5,977 bases of DNA from assembly GCA_946480485.1 (NCBI GenBank), contig CAMLJW010000336.1:1-5977 (forward strand). Direction: 5' to 3'. The notes under the pieces were generated by a model. The model ran no database searches. It worked only from the letters and a program-made list of their open reading frames with translations, and was not told the origin of the DNA. The position numbers and the translations under genes are program-made. Shown one piece after another: positions 5,357-5,977 of this stretch; position 1 is the first letter of the stretch, and the number at the start of each line of letters is the position of its first letter. The DNA comes from an uncultured Streptomyces sp. Lineage in GTDB: Bacteria > Actinomycetota > Actinomycetes > Streptomycetales > Streptomycetaceae.

Positions 5357-5977
5357 TCACACGGGACGGGACCGCAGCCCCTCCAGCAGGATGTCCAGCA
5401 GTCGTGCCGAGGCCGCCGCCTGCTGGGTGGCGTCCGGCAGTGAGGGCGCCGCCGTGGCTATCACCAGCAGGATGTCCGACACGGTCACGTCCGTGCGCAG
5501 CTCGCCCGCCGCGCGTGCCCGCTCCACAAGCCGGCTCACGACCTCCAGTAGCTGAGCCGCCCCGGCGTCGTCCTCGGCCGCCACGGCCTCGTCGCCGGCC
5601 ACCAGCCGCTCCTCCACCAGCCGCAGCTCTTTGGAGACCGGCTGGGACCGCTGCTGCGGCACCCGCGCCTCGTCGAGGACCGCGCTCTCGTCCGCGACAC
5701 CCACCCGCAGTACCTGCGGCGGCAGTAGCCGCCCGGCGCCCGAGGCCACGGACGTCCGCAGGAAGCGCGCGAGCGCCGACCACGGCTCGTCCTCCTGACC
5801 GAGAGCCGCCCGCGCCTGGTCGGTCAGCCGGGAGGTCTCCTCCTCGGCTATCCGCCGGACCAGTACGTCCTTGCTCGGGAAGCGCCGGTACACCGTGCCG
5901 ACGCCGACCCGCGCGCGCCGCGCCACGTCCTCCATCGGCGCGCCGTACCCCAGCTCGCCGAAGACCTCGCGCGCCGC
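5357..5977 (-). CDS. TetR/AcrR-family transcriptional regulator, N-terminus cut off by window edge
   Basis: 206 residues are present and the frame stays open to the window edge; about 10-30 N-terminal residues should lie beyond it. The N-terminal part is a classic TetR helix-turn-helix: REVFGELGYGAPMEDVARRARVGVGTVYRRFPSKDVLVRRI, shown here as key blocks EVFGELGYG, MEDVARRA, VGVGTVYRRFPSK (about visible residues 4-40). The remaining helical domain would bind a ligand and dimerise; its end (RAAGELRTDVTVSDIL, then LLDILLEGLR) resembles the SbtR-like C-terminal type. The internal ATG at 5935 would cut into the DNA-binding domain and is not the start. TetR proteins usually repress a neighbouring gene and themselves; the likely target lies to the right, outside the window, because the left neighbour is convergent and separated by a terminator. 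The ligand is unknown. Confidence 0.9.
   Translation of the reverse strand, partial: AAREVFGELGYGAPMEDVARRARVGVGTVYRRFPSKDVLVRRIAEEETSRLTDQARAALGQEDEPWSALARFLRTSVASGAGRLLPPQVLRVGVADESAVLDEARVPQQRSQPVSKELRLVEERLVAGDEAVAAEDDAGAAQLLEVVSRLVERARAAGELRTDVTVSDILLVIATAAPSLPDATQQAAASARLLDILLEGLRSRPV

Noticed and set aside
5256..5555. Plus-strand frame of 99 codons opposite the TetR gene
   Set aside because: It runs through the terminator stem and is antisense to a well-supported TetR protein.

Overview
The window is high-GC DNA with strong G/C bias at third codon positions, Shine-Dalgarno-led ATG/GTG starts, hairpins without U-tracts and a single in-frame TTA codon. Together with the protein families this points to a Streptomyces or close relative. 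It looks like chromosomal DNA: I see no transposase, integrase, tRNA, rRNA or CRISPR array.

Layout. (1) 1-732, minus strand: 5' part of an FAD-dependent L-2-hydroxyglutarate oxidase (LhgO), whose C-terminus lies beyond the left edge. (2) 948-2369, minus strand: a complete 473-residue HTH plus TPR-like regulator of the actinobacterial NsdA-like type, with one TTA (bldA-dependent) leucine codon. (3) 2370-3028: a long divergent intergenic region without a convincing gene but rich in structure. It holds three GCRTAGTT-type direct repeats beside the regulator start, a 12-bp perfect palindrome, a 13-bp GC hairpin, and a direct repeat plus an inverted repeat nearer the next gene. (4) 3029-5125, plus strand: a 698-residue asparagine-synthetase-like protein, related in architecture to AsnB, beta-lactam synthetase and lasso-peptide cyclases. 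It lacks the N-terminal catalytic Cys and carries an altered PP-loop (SGGPASG). (5) 5126-5356: convergent intergenic region with a nested hairpin and a strong 13-bp bidirectional terminator-like stem. (6) 5357-5977, minus strand: a TetR-family regulator whose first residues lie past the right edge.

How they may work together. The regulator and the synthetase-like gene are divergent, and the repeats between them are natural candidates for the regulator's operators. The TTA codon would make the regulator dependent on the developmental tRNA BldA, so its output may be tied to differentiation or secondary metabolism. That link is inference. LhgO and TetR have no evident functional tie to the central pair.

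The item most worth follow-up is the synthetase-like protein. It keeps the fold signatures of both AsnB domains but has lost or altered key catalytic positions, and it has no recognisable lasso precursor, leader peptidase or NRPS partner in the window, so its substrate is unknown.
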